A stretch of 64,000 nucleotides of DNA, taken from Lacipirellula limnantheis. GTDB taxonomy: Bacteria; Planctomycetota; Planctomycetia; Pirellulales; Lacipirellulaceae. The DNA is taken from NCBI RefSeq assembly GCF_007746075.1, contig NZ_CP036339.1, positions 434,001 through 498,000 of the forward strand. Reading direction: 5' to 3'. This document shows positions 29,135 to 36,920 of this stretch, piece after piece. The notes below the pieces were generated by a model. The model was not told the DNA's origin, searched no databases, and saw nothing but the letters and a program-made list of their open reading frames with translations. The position numbers and the translations under genes were made by a program. Every line of letters begins with the position of its first letter. Positions within the stretch are counted from its first letter, which is position 1.

Positions 29135-30871
29135 ATGATTCGTCGCCCCTGGCTGTGGGCCATGTCGCTCGTCGTTTGCTCGTCGCTGGCCGTCCGCCCC
29201 GCTCATGCTGAAGGAGACGGCCAAGCCGATTTCGACGAGGCGCTGCGCGTCAAGGTGACCGCGGAAGACATGCGGGATCTCAACAAGGTGGTGGAGCTGC
29301 TGGAGTCGGCGATCGAGAAAGGGCTCGACGTCGAGAACAATGATTTCGCCGAGGAGATGCTGGTCGAAGCGCTGATGCAGCGGGCGGCCCAGCTCGCGGC
29401 GGTGATCCAGGCGGCGCCGCCGGGGCGACTTAATGACGGCGACTTGCAGAAGGTGCGGGGACTCGCGGTCACCGATTTGCAGCGGGTGGTGGAGTATGAC
29501 AATGCGCCCGCCCAGGCCAAGGTGCTGTTGGCCCAATTGCTGACGATGCCGGGGGGCGACCCTAAGGAAGCGCTTGAGTTGCTGAACGATGTGTTCGACG
29601 ACGAAGCCGTCGACGCGCTGCCGCCCAAGATGCGCGCCGAATCGCTGGTGATGCGCGGCAAGCTGCTGGCGCCGACCGATCCCGAAAAGGCGCTGGCCGA
29701 TTTCAATAAGGCAATCGAACTCGACGCCGATAACCCGGAACACCTGCTAGCGCGGGCCGACTTCTACAACGGCCAGAAGAAGTACGACGAGGCGGTGGCG
29801 GACATCGACGCGGTGATAACGCAACATCCCGACGTCGCAGGTTCGTACCTGGTAAAGGCGTCGCTCTTGCGCGAGCAGGCGAAGTTCGACGAAGCGCTCG
29901 CGGCGCTCGACAAGGCGGCGGAGCTGGCCCCCTCGGCCCCCGGCATCTACCAGCAACGAGGCGAGCTGTATCGCATGAAGGGGGACTATCCGCAGGCGAT
30001 TGAGCAATTCACCAAGGTGCTGAACATGCAGCCGAATTTGGTGTTGCCGCTGATTCACCGTTCGGAAGCGTACCTCAACAACAAGCAGTACGACCTGGCG
30101 CTGGCTGACATCGAGTCGGTGATCAAGGCTAACCCGGAACTGACCGTCGCTCATGGACTCAAGGCGCAGACGCTGGCGAGCATGGAGCGTTTTCCGGAAG
30201 CGATCGAAGAGCTGAAGAAATTGACGGACGATGAAGAAGCGCAGCCGGAATTTCAGTTGCAGCTGGCGCTCTACTACCAGTTCGCCAATCAGCCGCGTGA
30301 AGCGATTGCGGCCTACACCGAGTTGCTCGAGGAAGATGACGACAATTTCGCCGCGCTGCGGGGACGGGCCGACGCATACCTGAGCATCGGCGAGCACGCC
30401 AAGGCGGTGGCCGACTTCAAGAAGGCGCTCGAGGTGGAACCGACCGAGTCGGGGATGCTGAACAACTACGCGTGGGTGCTGGCGACGTCGCCTGACGACG
30501 ACGTGCGCGACGGCAAGCTCGCGGTGGAACTGGCGTCGAAGGCCTGCGAAGAGACCGAATACCAGGAGTCGCACATTTTGAGCACCTTGGCGGCCGCCTA
30601 TGCCGAGTCGGGCGACTTCGACAAAGCGACCGAGTGGTCGCGAAAGGCCTTCGAGACCTTCGAAAAGCAACGGGCCGCCGCCGCTGCCGCGGGGAATGAG
30701 GAAAAGGTCAACGAGCTGGCGAAAGAGTTGCAGGCGGAGCTGGCGAGCTTCGAGGCGAAAAAGCCATGGCGTGAGCGGCAAACGATGGAGGAGAAGAAGC
30801 CGGCGGCCGCCGAAGAAAAGAAGGTTGAGTCGGGCGAGACGCCGGCGGACGCGGCCGCGGACGCGAAGTAG
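29135..30871 (+). CDS. Secreted TPR protein
   Basis: 578 aa from the ATG at 29135 (AGAGG 5 nt upstream). A signal peptide (about 1-26, MSLVVCSSLAVRPAHAEG) is followed by a helical N-terminal region and roughly nine TPR units from residue about 180 to 520 (ALADFNKAIELDADNPEHLL, YDEAVADIDAVITQHPD, FDEALAALDKAAELAPSAPG, YPQAIEQFTKVLNMQPN and others), with the frequent NNYAWVLATSPDD element near 450. The C-terminal 50 residues are a Lys/Glu/Ala tail. Probably a periplasmic interaction scaffold; no enzyme domain. Immediately downstream is the tRNA-Leu unit. Confidence 0.92.
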   Translation: MIRRPWLWAMSLVVCSSLAVRPAHAEGDGQADFDEALRVKVTAEDMRDLNKVVELLESAIEKGLDVENNDFAEEMLVEALMQRAAQLAAVIQAAPPGRLNDGDLQKVRGLAVTDLQRVVEYDNAPAQAKVLLAQLLTMPGGDPKEALELLNDVFDDEAVDALPPKMRAESLVMRGKLLAPTDPEKALADFNKAIELDADNPEHLLARADFYNGQKKYDEAVADIDAVITQHPDVAGSYLVKASLLREQAKFDEALAALDKAAELAPSAPGIYQQRGELYRMKGDYPQAIEQFTKVLNMQPNLVLPLIHRSEAYLNNKQYDLALADIESVIKANPELTVAHGLKAQTLASMERFPEAIEELKKLTDDEEAQPEFQLQLALYYQFANQPREAIAAYTELLEEDDDNFAALRGRADAYLSIGEHAKAVADFKKALEVEPTESGMLNNYAWVLATSPDDDVRDGKLAVELASKACEETEYQESHILSTLAAAYAESGDFDKATEWSRKAFETFEKQRAAAAAAGNEEKVNELAKELQAELASFEAKKPWRERQTMEEKKPAAAEEKKVESGETPADAAADAK

Positions 30872-30956
30872 GCCTAGGCCCAAAATGGGGAATGGGGAGC
30901 TATGGCGACATGCTGATCCATCTCCTCATTCGAATTTCCCGTCTCTCTTTGAATGT

Positions 30957-30983
30957 CGCTCCGGCTGGCCGCTGGCCCGCGGC
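30957..30983. repeat. Family D-like palindrome, diverged copy
   Basis: CGCTCCGGCTGGCCGCTGGC then CCGCGGC; same ends as the 30-bp unit at 15309 and 21551, with an altered centre. It overlaps the region just upstream of the tRNA promoter. Confidence 0.45.
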
Positions 30984-30990
30984 GGTTGGG

Positions 30991-31018
30991 TTGACGTTGG
31001 CCGGGGGCAAGGTAGACT
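30991..31018 (+). promoter_or_regulatory. Sigma70-type promoter of the tRNA-Leu gene
   Basis: TTGACG (30991-30996), 16-bp spacer, TAGACT (31013-31018), about 50 bp before the tRNA 5' end. Confidence 0.6.
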
Positions 31019-31070
31019 ACCGAATCTGGCCGCGCTGGGCGGAAATCGCCTGGGGCGGCTGGATCTCCAA

Positions 31071-31154
31071 GGGCTCGTGGCGGAATTGGCAGACGCGCAA
31101 GGTTGAGGGCCTTGTGCCCGCAAGGGCGTGCTGGTTCGACTCCAGTCGGGCCCA
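31071..31154 (+). tRNA. tRNA-Leu (anticodon GAG)
   Basis: 84 nt. The acceptor stem GGGCTCG (31071-31077) pairs with CGGGCCC (31147-31153) with one G-U; discriminator A31154; CCA is not encoded. D-arm GCGGAATTGGCAGACGC is typical of Leu. Anticodon stem CAAGG/CCTTG encloses TTGAGGG, with GAG at 31105-31107. A long type-II variable arm (TGCCCGCAAGGGCG) and T-arm GGTTCGACT confirm class II tRNA-Leu, reading CUC/CUU codons. Confidence 0.95.
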
Positions 31155-31244
31155 CTTGGCGAATGAACGCGGCGCCAACGCGTTCGAACGAGAATTGGCC
31201 GCGGCGCCCAAACCTCCTGGGCAGAGCCGCGGCTTATTGAGATT
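31155..31244 (+). other. Structured tRNA 3' trailer
   Basis: Two further hairpins precede the terminator: GAACGCG-GCGCCAA-CGCGTTC (about 31164-31184) and a nested one, CCGCGGC + GCCCA ... TGGGC + GCCGCGG (31199-31232). This is more structure than a trailer needs and could be a small RNA. Confidence 0.4.
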
Positions 31245-31281
31245 GAGGCTCGCTGTCAGCAGACGGCGAGCCTCGTTTTTT
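31245..31281 (+). terminator. Rho-independent terminator of the tRNA-Leu unit
   Basis: 13-bp stem (GAGGCTCGCTGTC at 31245-31257 with 31262-31274, one G-U), 4-nt loop, then GTTTTTT. Confidence 0.88.
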
Positions 31282-31390
31282 GCGCTCACGCGGCGCGGGC
31301 CTCTGTTTTGCGCTTATGCCGCCGTCGTCAAACGTCCGACAACGACTTACAATTCTTGAGCGCCGAAATTGTTCGACTCGCCACCTTTTT

Positions 31391-31462
31391 GTCATTCTGA
31401 GCATCGCGAAGAATCTGGAAGCTCGTTTGCGACGCTAGATCCTTCGCTTCGCTCAGGATGAC
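31391..31462. repeat. Family E palindrome
   Basis: Arms 31391-31414 (GTCATTCTGAGCATCGCGAA...) and 31439-31462 (...TTCGCTCAGGATGAC); the loop GGAAGCTCGT is shared with the copy at 33946. It ends 34 bp upstream of the ferritin start. Confidence 0.7.
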
Positions 31463-31495
31463 ATATTCACACACGCCAACCGCGGAGATTCCATC

Positions 31496-32005
31496 ATGCT
31501 TAACGCCGTGGTGCAAGACGCCATCAACGATCAGATCAATTACGAGCTCTTCTCGTCGTACCAATACCTCTCGATGGCGGCCTGGTGCGAGCATGAGCAG
31601 TTTGTCGGCTGTGCGAGCTGGCTGCGTATTCAGAGCCAGGAAGAATACGCCCATGCGATGCGGCTGTATGATTTCTTGCTCGCCCGCAATGCGCCGATCA
31701 AGCTGAAAGCGATCGCGGCGCCGGAGCAGAAGTTCGCGTCGGTGGCGAGCGTCTTCGAAAAGGCGCTGGAGCAGGAAATGAAGGTGACCGAGCAGATCGA
31801 TCGCCTTTACGAGCTCGCCTTCCACGAAAAGGCGTTTGCGGCGCTCGTGGAACTGGAATGGTTTATCACCGAGCAGGTCGAGGAAGAAAAGACGTCCCGC
31901 GAGGTGGTCCACAAGTTCAAGATGGTGAAGGACGATCCTTCGGCGCTGTTGGATCTGGATCGCGATCTGGGGGGACGGGCGGCGACGCCAGATACCTCGG
32001 CGTAG
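31496..32005 (+). CDS. ftnA: Non-haem ferritin
   Basis: 169 aa from the ATG at 31496 with GGAG about 8 nt upstream. A four-helix bundle ferritin that oxidises Fe(II) and stores iron in a 24-mer shell. Ferroxidase ligands are seen as NYELFSSYQYL (Glu17, Tyr24 region), SQEEYAHAMRLYDFL (Glu49/Glu50, His53), the EQEMKVTEQI Glu and ITEQVEEEK (Glu/Gln). No haem-binding Met and no encapsulin tag are evident. Single gene with its own upstream region containing a family E palindrome; family B palindromes follow it. The gene symbol indicates the bacterial FtnA-like class, not a proven orthologue. Confidence 0.95.
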   Translation: MLNAVVQDAINDQINYELFSSYQYLSMAAWCEHEQFVGCASWLRIQSQEEYAHAMRLYDFLLARNAPIKLKAIAAPEQKFASVASVFEKALEQEMKVTEQIDRLYELAFHEKAFAALVELEWFITEQVEEEKTSREVVHKFKMVKDDPSALLDLDRDLGGRAATPDTSA

Positions 32006-32014
32006 CGCATTTTT

Positions 32015-32098
32015 AGCCCCGGGCTTCGCCCGGGGGTGGCGCTACGCGCGACGAAGCCAATCGGCATGGCGGCCGACCCCCTGGCGGAGCCAGGGGCT
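32015..32098. repeat. Family B element, copy 1
   Basis: Two 23-bp palindromic units, 32015-32037 (AGCCCCGGGCTTCGCCCGGG...) and 32076-32098 (ACCCCCTGGCGGAGCCAGGG...), inverted to each other with a 38-nt spacer containing CGGCATGGC. Other full copies at 33553, 47849 and 60860, and a half copy at 62161. Confidence 0.85.
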
Positions 32099-32109
32099 AC
32101 AAGGCCCCG

Positions 32110-32340
32110 CTAGGACCAGAGCGTGGCGACCGCGCCCGACGTGGCCGGGACGCTCATGCTGGTCGGTCCCTTCACGTTCCCGAAGCCGCCGTACTGGCGG
32201 ATTTCGAGATAGAAGAAGAGCGCCGCCATCATCAACGCGACCAGCGAAATGAGCAGCAAGGCCGTGTAGATGTTCCAGGCCGACTTCTTCGTGAGGACGG
32301 TGGGCGCGGGGCTAGCCGACTCGAAGCTTGGTTGCGACAT
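32110..32340 (-). CDS. Small single-pass membrane protein, partner of the coiled-coil protein
   Basis: 76 aa from the ATG at 32340, overlapping the 3' end of the upstream gene by 29 nt, which implies translational coupling. A polar N-terminus (SQPSFESASPAPTVLTKKS) is followed by one long hydrophobic helix (WNIYTALLLISLVALMMAAL, about 25-46), then an EIRQYGGFGNVKGP segment and a Ser/Thr/Ala tail. No family recognised. Together with the next entry it probably forms a small membrane complex. Confidence 0.8.
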   Translation of the reverse strand: MSQPSFESASPAPTVLTKKSAWNIYTALLLISLVALMMAALFFYLEIRQYGGFGNVKGPTSMSVPATSGAVATLWS

Positions 32341-33142
32341 CGTCGTTCTCTTGGATCTGACCTTGCTGGAATTCGCGGAGGATGCGGCCGACCGCGCGAT
32401 CGGGATCGGCCCGCATAATCTCGGCGCGGCCGAGGTAACGATCGCCGCGGAAGATTTCGATGTTTTGGCCGGGCCGAATGCCGTCGTCGGCGCCGACGGT
32501 GATCTCGATGAGCAGGCCTTCGGTGCTGCGGCGCAGCTTGCTGACCTTGCCGCGCACGCGGGGAACAAACTCGCCTTGGAGGTCGACGCCCCCTTCGGTC
32601 GCTTTGGCGGTGACGTCGGCCAGTTGGGCAACGATCTGCGAGCTTCGCTCTTCAAGCTGTTGCAGCTGACCGCCGACTGAGTGTAGTTCCGAGGTCGCCT
32701 TGAGCGTCGTGTGGAACTGCTCGTCCCGCTCCTGCTGAGCGACGCGGATCGAGTCGCGGAGGCCGGTGACTTCCTGAGTCAGACGGTTGATGTTCTCTTC
32801 GGTCGCCTTGACGAGGGCGACGCTTTGGGCCTGGTCGCGGCGGAGTTCGTCGACTTCCTTTTGGATCGCCTGATTCTGGCTGACGATGAGGTTCCGCTCG
32901 GTTTCGAGCTTGGCCACGTCTTGGACGGCGGCGGATTGCTCGCTCTTCAGTTGGCTGATCTGGGCGAGATACTGCGCTTCGGCATTGGCGTTCGCAGCGG
33001 TCGCGGCTTGGAACTTGGTGTTGAGTTGGTTGTAGGCGTCCTGCCAGTTGCGGTGCGTCGAATAGACGAACATCGCAATGATCATGAGCGCGACGCTCGC
33101 CAGCAGGATGAGGACGGTGAAGATCTTGCCGAGCAGATTCAT
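32312..33142 (-). CDS. Membrane-anchored coiled-coil protein, function unknown
   Basis: 276 aa from the ATG at 33142 (a TTG five codons upstream is less likely). One N-terminal TM helix (about 5-27, FTVLILLASVALMIIAMFVY) is followed by a long coiled coil rich in Gln/Glu/Ala (about 35-185: ELRRDQAQSVALVKATEENI, GGQLQQLEERSSQIVAQL), then a small beta-domain (GKVSKLRRSTEGLLIEITVG, DDGIRPGQNIEIFRG, YLGRAEIMRADPDRAVGRIL) of the kind seen in MreC-like or LysM-adjacent barrels. Topology suggests a periplasmic coiled coil with a distal beta-domain; role in envelope organisation is inference. It is translationally coupled to 32110-32340. Confidence 0.88.
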   Translation of the reverse strand: MNLLGKIFTVLILLASVALMIIAMFVYSTHRNWQDAYNQLNTKFQAATAANANAEAQYLAQISQLKSEQSAAVQDVAKLETERNLIVSQNQAIQKEVDELRRDQAQSVALVKATEENINRLTQEVTGLRDSIRVAQQERDEQFHTTLKATSELHSVGGQLQQLEERSSQIVAQLADVTAKATEGGVDLQGEFVPRVRGKVSKLRRSTEGLLIEITVGADDGIRPGQNIEIFRGDRYLGRAEIMRADPDRAVGRILREFQQGQIQENDDVATKLRVG

Positions 33143-33656
33143 CGATGCACTTTCCAATTAGGAGCGTCGCCGCCAACAAGCAGCCACGATTCCAACGCGC
33201 CTTCGAGCGGTTCACTCCAAACCGCTCGAACGGCCTCCAATGGCACGCAGAGCATCCGATGCCCCGCACGCACGGCGACGGGTCAAGTCACCTGAGCGGC
33301 GGGCGCTGCCTAGACTGTTCCGAGCCGGCCCCGCGGACGCGGCTAGTCTCGCTGCAAATCGCTGTCACGACAGGAGATATCCCCTGTAGTACCGCAGTAT
33401 AATCAGGGTCGGAAAAGGGTGTCAAACTTTGCCGGCCCACGGCCCGGGTTTGCCAGCCGTGCGGGCGACCAGTCCTAGGGATTATACGGCGACGGGTCGC
33501 GGCGGCGCGGCGAGGATTTGCCACAGGCGGGCGGCGGGGTAAGCCACCTTCAGCCCCCGGCTTCGCCGGGGGGTAGATCACAACGCGGGACAACGCCTAT
33601 TGGTGTGGCAACCGACCCCCTGGCGGAGCCAGGGGCTGAATTGGTCGGGGAGCGTG
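33143..33656. other. Non-coding gap of about 510 bp
   Basis: No supportable gene. It contains an 18-bp near-palindrome ACAGGAGATATCCCCTGT (33370-33387), a perfect TATAAT on the plus strand (33398-33403) without a good -35 box, an ATTATA (TATAAT on the minus strand) at 33481-33486 that might serve the coiled-coil gene far downstream, and a full family B element (33553-33637). Confidence 0.5.
33553..33637. repeat. Family B element, copy 2
   Basis: Units 33553-33575 and 33615-33637, inverted, with a 39-nt spacer ending GTGTGGCAACCG, which resembles the reverse complement of the copy 3 spacer. It lies 20 bp beyond the stop of the FmdB-like gene. Confidence 0.85.
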
Positions 33657-33875
33657 CTAGTGGGGATGGCAACCGCAACTCGTGCCGCAACTGCCGCCGG
33701 AGGGGCCCGACATGGGTCGCGAGCCGGCTTCGCCCGCGAGGTGGGCGGCCGGGACGCTGAGGAGCTTCGACAGGTGAACGCCTCCGCAAGATTGGCACGC
33801 CGGGGTTTCGTCGCCCCGAACGAGGAGTTCCTGTTCTTGCTGGCAATCGCGGCAGACGAATTCGTAGAGGGGCAT
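33657..33875 (-). CDS. FmdB-family zinc-ribbon protein
   Basis: 72 aa from the ATG at 33875. The opening MPLYEFVCRDC is the FmdB signature; the zinc ribbon is formed by Cys8, Cys11, Cys27 and Cys30 (CRDC and CQSC). The C-terminus is Gly/Ser/Cys-rich (GGSCGTSCGCHPH), another possible metal site. FmdB proteins are putative small regulatory proteins first noted with formamidase genes; the function here is unknown. Single gene flanked by repeat families B and E. Confidence 0.93.
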   Translation of the reverse strand: MPLYEFVCRDCQQEQELLVRGDETPACQSCGGVHLSKLLSVPAAHLAGEAGSRPMSGPSGGSCGTSCGCHPH

Positions 33876-33945
33876 GGGGGGCGCCTGATGGGGATGATGG
33901 TTAGCAACTCAGATTATTCTGGCCCGTCGCTCTGCTCAGGATCAA

Positions 33946-34006
33946 CTCCGCGAAGAATCTAGAAGCTCGTGCGATTCGCCAGATCCTTCGCTCCGCTCAG
34001 GTTGAC
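33946..34006. repeat. Family E palindrome
   Basis: CTCCGCGAAGAATCT (33946-33960) against AGATCCTTCGCTCCGCTCAG... (33981-34006); the loop is like that of the copy at 31391. It abuts the stop of 34013-34804. Confidence 0.6.
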
Positions 34007-34012
34007 GCGCTG

Positions 34013-34804
34013 TTACCAGCGTTCTTCGGGACGGCGGAGGATTTCGTTGGCGATGACCATTTGCCGCATGCCGCCGGGTCGGGCGAGGAGCTCGCGAAAC
34101 GCGCGGGCGGCGCTGCTGCCGGGGCTGACGTCTTGCGGCGAGATGGTCGAGGCGGAACTGGGCGCGAGGGTGCCGACGCGGTGATCGAATTTTTGCTGCA
34201 GCTGGGCCTGCATCCGATCGTCGGCTTGCGCCACTTCTTCGCCGAGCCGCTGCGCGTGCTGGCCGATGGCGGCGACGCCGCGCATCTGCTCGGCGACGTA
34301 GGCGTCGACCGCGGCGCCGGTGGGGGCGCCGGTGCGGACGACCTCTAGAACCGGGTCCGTCTTGCGGTTGGTGACCGATTGGGGATCGTCGACGAGCCGG
34401 CGCGTCGGGGGCTCGGCAGATTGCTGGGGACGAGACTTTTGCGGCGGCGCGCTGGAGCGCTGGCGCGGCGGGCCGGGAGGTCGCTTGGCCTGTGGCGGCG
34501 TCGACGGTTGGCCCTGCGCCCGTTTGAGAAATTCCTCGACCTCGCGGCGGAGCGTTTCTTCAAGCGTCGCCGGCTTGCCGCGGACGGGTTCGGCGCGCTC
34601 GGGGACGCCGCCGGCGCGCTGCGGCCGGTCCAATTCAAGTTCCAGCGGGTCGCGCTGCGGGGGCCGCTGCTCCCGTTTCTTCTTCTCTTGCTGCAACGCG
34701 CCGACGAGGTGCGCAACGCCGTAGATCACCACGAAGATGATCGGCATCACCACGCGGAGGGTATCCGCGAGATCGGCGAGCGGCAGGTAATGGGCGTTCA
34801 GCAT
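34013..34804 (-). CDS. Membrane-anchored proline-rich protein in the floA-nfeD operon
   Basis: 263 aa from the ATG at 34804, only 9 bp after the floA stop. An N-terminal TM helix (about 15-38, LRVVMPIIFVVIYGVAHLVGAL) is followed by a charged region (QQEKKKREQRPPQRDPLELEL), a Pro/Gln/Arg-rich disordered segment (about 95-145), and a helical C-terminal third (VDAYVAEQMRGVAAIGQHAQ, LGEEVAQADDRMQAQLQQKF) ending REEL-like 'FRELLARPGGMRQMVIANEI'. Unrecognised. Its spacing suggests it is the fourth member of the NfeD-long, NfeD-short, FloA transcription unit and perhaps a microdomain accessory protein (inference). Confidence 0.8.
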   Translation of the reverse strand: MLNAHYLPLADLADTLRVVMPIIFVVIYGVAHLVGALQQEKKKREQRPPQRDPLELELDRPQRAGGVPERAEPVRGKPATLEETLRREVEEFLKRAQGQPSTPPQAKRPPGPPRQRSSAPPQKSRPQQSAEPPTRRLVDDPQSVTNRKTDPVLEVVRTGAPTGAAVDAYVAEQMRGVAAIGQHAQRLGEEVAQADDRMQAQLQQKFDHRVGTLAPSSASTISPQDVSPGSSAARAFRELLARPGGMRQMVIANEILRRPEERW

Positions 34805-34813
34805 CAAGGCGGG

Positions 34814-35854
34814 CTAATTCGCAGTGGCGGTTCGCACCGTGCCGGTGCCGGCGATCGACTCACGCATATCGGTATCGGCTTGGACGTTCTTCAGTTTGTA
34901 GTAATCGAGGATGCCGAGCTTGCCGCTGCGGAAGGCGTCGGCCATGGCCTTGGGGATTTCGGCCTCGGCCTCGACGAGCTTCGCTCGGTTCTCTTCGATG
35001 CCGGCGAGATACTCCTGCTCCTGCGAGACGGCCATCGCCCGGCGGCCTTCGGCCTGGGCGCGGGCGACGCGGGTATCGGCTTCGGCCTGATCGGCTTGCA
35101 GCCGGGCGCCGATGTTGTCGCCGACGTCGATGTCGGCGATGTCGATCGAGACGATCTCAAACGCCGTCTGCGAGTCGAGCTTACGCGCGAGCACGGCGCG
35201 CGAGATGCGGTCGGGATTGGCCAGAACCTCGGCATGCGTTTCCGCGGAGCCGATGGCGCTGACGATCCCTTCGCCGACGCGAGCGACGATCGTTTCCTCA
35301 GTGGCGCCGCCGATGAGCTGGTCGAGATTAGCGCGAACGGTGACGCGGGCCTTCACCTTGAGCTGGATGCCGTTCTTGGCGACGGCGTCGAGGGTCATCC
35401 GTTTGCCGGTTTGGGGGGGGCAGTCGATGACGCGGGGATAAACGCTGGTTTGGACCGCCTCGAGAATGTTGCGGCCGGCGAGGTCGATCGCGGTGGCGCG
35501 GCGAAAGGAGAGGTCGATGATCTTCGCCTTGCGGGCGGCGATCATCGAGCGAATCACCAGCGGCACATTGCCGCCTGCCATGTAGTGGGCCTCGAGAGCC
35601 TTGGTGGAGATCTCTTCCTCTTCGTCGAGACCGGCTTGCACCGCCATGATCTTGGTGCGAGTGATGACGGTGGGGTTCACTTTGCGGAACCACATGCGGA
35701 TCAGGTCGAGCATGCCGATGCCGGCGCCGGTCATCACCGACTGGACCCAAAGCCTCGCAAACCGTGTGAACACGGCGAGGAAGACCAGCATGAAGACCAG
35801 CGCGACGAAGAACAGGACGAGCCACAAGGCGCTGGAATTGAAAAACTCTGGCAT
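34814..35854 (-). CDS. floA: Flotillin-like protein FloA
   Basis: 346 aa. N-terminal membrane segment (about 8-32, [20 protein letters not shown]), the SPFH domain ([60 protein letters not shown]), and a coiled-coil [20 protein letters not shown] tail finishing in [18 protein letters not shown], the full FloA C-terminus. FloA forms detergent-resistant membrane microdomains and typically pairs with NfeD, as here: nfeD-short lies 313 bp upstream on the same strand, separated by a repeat. About 10 bp downstream the 34013 gene begins. This is the canonical copy; 7246-8256 is the paralogue. Confidence 0.97.
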   Translation of the reverse strand: MPEFFNSSALWLVLFFVALVFMLVFLAVFTRFARLWVQSVMTGAGIGMLDLIRMWFRKVNPTVITRTKIMAVQAGLDEEEEISTKALEAHYMAGGNVPLVIRSMIAARKAKIIDLSFRRATAIDLAGRNILEAVQTSVYPRVIDCPPQTGKRMTLDAVAKNGIQLKVKARVTVRANLDQLIGGATEETIVARVGEGIVSAIGSAETHAEVLANPDRISRAVLARKLDSQTAFEIVSIDIADIDVGDNIGARLQADQAEADTRVARAQAEGRRAMAVSQEQEYLAGIEENRAKLVEAEAEIPKAMADAFRSGKLGILDYYKLKNVQADTDMRESIAGTGTVRTATAN

Positions 35855-36167
35855 CGGCAGTCACTCCGCCGCAACGGGAAGGGAGTCGGGGCTTGCAGAA
35901 GTTTTGTAAGTATAGCGGAAACGCCAGCGCGCAGGGAGGAAGGTCGAAAGCAGCGGGTCGAGAAGATTAACCACCAAGTTACGAAGATCGCCAAGACGCA
36001 TTAAGGAATGCAAGGAATCGGAAGAGCGAAAACCCAGACGACGAAGTCTGCCCCTCCCCAAGCATTTTCTTCGTTCTCTTCCTTGGTGCGTCTTCGTGCC
36101 CTTCGTGCCTTGGCGGTTAGTCGTCCTCGCCACTCCGGCGCCCGCCCGCGGTTACTAGCTTATCGCT
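35855..36167. other. Gap inside the nfeD-floA cluster, filled by a repeat
   Basis: 313 bp with no gene. About half is family H palindrome copy 2 (35968-36120). The rest has no strong promoter match, so it is unclear whether floA is transcribed from nfeD or has its own promoter. Confidence 0.5.
35968..36120. repeat. Family H palindrome, copy 2
   Basis: Left arm TTAACCACCAAGTTACGAAG... (from 35968) and right arm ...TTCGTGCCTTGGCGGTTA (to 36120), imperfect over about 45-50 bp. Related to 52432-52652. Confidence 0.55.
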
Positions 36168-36749
36168 TTAGGCGAGCGGATCTTCCAGGGAATCGAAGCC
36201 GAATTCTTCAATCGGGCGCGAGAGAACGTCGTCAGACTCGAAGGCGGCGGCCTGGGTCTCGGCGGCGCCGGCTGGTCGCACCATGACGCGGTTGGCCTTC
36301 ACTTCGACCACGACCACCGGTTGGCCGGGATCGATGGCGATCCCCTGGCTGACGGCGTCGATCAACTTGCCGTCGATCAAAATGGCGCCGCTGGGAAGCA
36401 TCAGCGACTGAGCAACGCCGACGCGGCCGACCAGCGAGCGGCGCGGATCGTCGGGCCGGGTTTCCTCTTCGCTGGGAAGTTCGCCGAGGATCGCTTTGCC
36501 CATGGGGGTCTTGGGCCAGAGCATAAACGCCACGCCGACGGCCAGCGGGACGGCCAGCAGGGCGATCGCCATGAAGCTCAGGCCGGTGGTGAGGTTCCGA
36601 TTGAACGCCACGATCATGCTCGCCACGAGGGCGACGAAGGCGAAGAAGCTGAGCAGCCCGCCGGAGGGGATGAAGACTTCCAGGATCAAGAAGCCGCAAC
36701 CAACCACCAGTAGCACAATGGCCCAGCCGATTGGATCAAGCAGATTCAT
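36168..36749 (-). CDS. NfeD-family protein, short form
   Basis: 193 aa from the ATG at 36749. Four hydrophobic segments in two hairpins (about 8-28, 31-50, 54-75) lead to the soluble NfeD OB-fold domain (about 105-170: SLVGRVGVAQSLMLPSGAIL, IDGKLIDAVSQGIAIDPGQP, VVVVEVKANRVMVRPA). Short NfeD proteins are partners of flotillins. It is followed by floA and preceded by the long NfeD protein on the same strand, though separated from it by palindrome I1 (36821-36911). Confidence 0.93.
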   Translation of the reverse strand: MNLLDPIGWAIVLLVVGCGFLILEVFIPSGGLLSFFAFVALVASMIVAFNRNLTTGLSFMAIALLAVPLAVGVAFMLWPKTPMGKAILGELPSEEETRPDDPRRSLVGRVGVAQSLMLPSGAILIDGKLIDAVSQGIAIDPGQPVVVVEVKANRVMVRPAGAAETQAAAFESDDVLSRPIEEFGFDSLEDPLA

Positions 36750-36820
36750 AAGGTAGGCGGTTTTCTGACGACTGACGTTGCCCCTCTCCCGACGCAGGGC
36801 ATTCTACCATGGCTAGCGTC

Positions 36821-36911
36821 AGTTGTCCGTGGTCCGTCGTCAGTTGCTGCTGTCGCCGGCGCCGGCGCCGGGCCTCGATCGAAAGCAACTGACAACTGAC
36901 CACGGACAGTT
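36821..36911. repeat. Family I palindrome, copy 1
   Basis: 28-bp arms 36821-36848 (AGTTGTCCGTGGTCCGTCGT...) and 36884-36911 with few mismatches, and a 35-nt loop with GCCGGCGCCGGCGCCGG. It separates nfeD-long and nfeD-short. Copy 2 is at 54023. Confidence 0.75.
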
Positions 36912-36920
36912 TGATCAGGT

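Noticed and set aside
34379..36004. 541-codon plus-strand frame antisense to floA
   Set aside because: Same reason; the floA frame shows clear family motifs and this one none.
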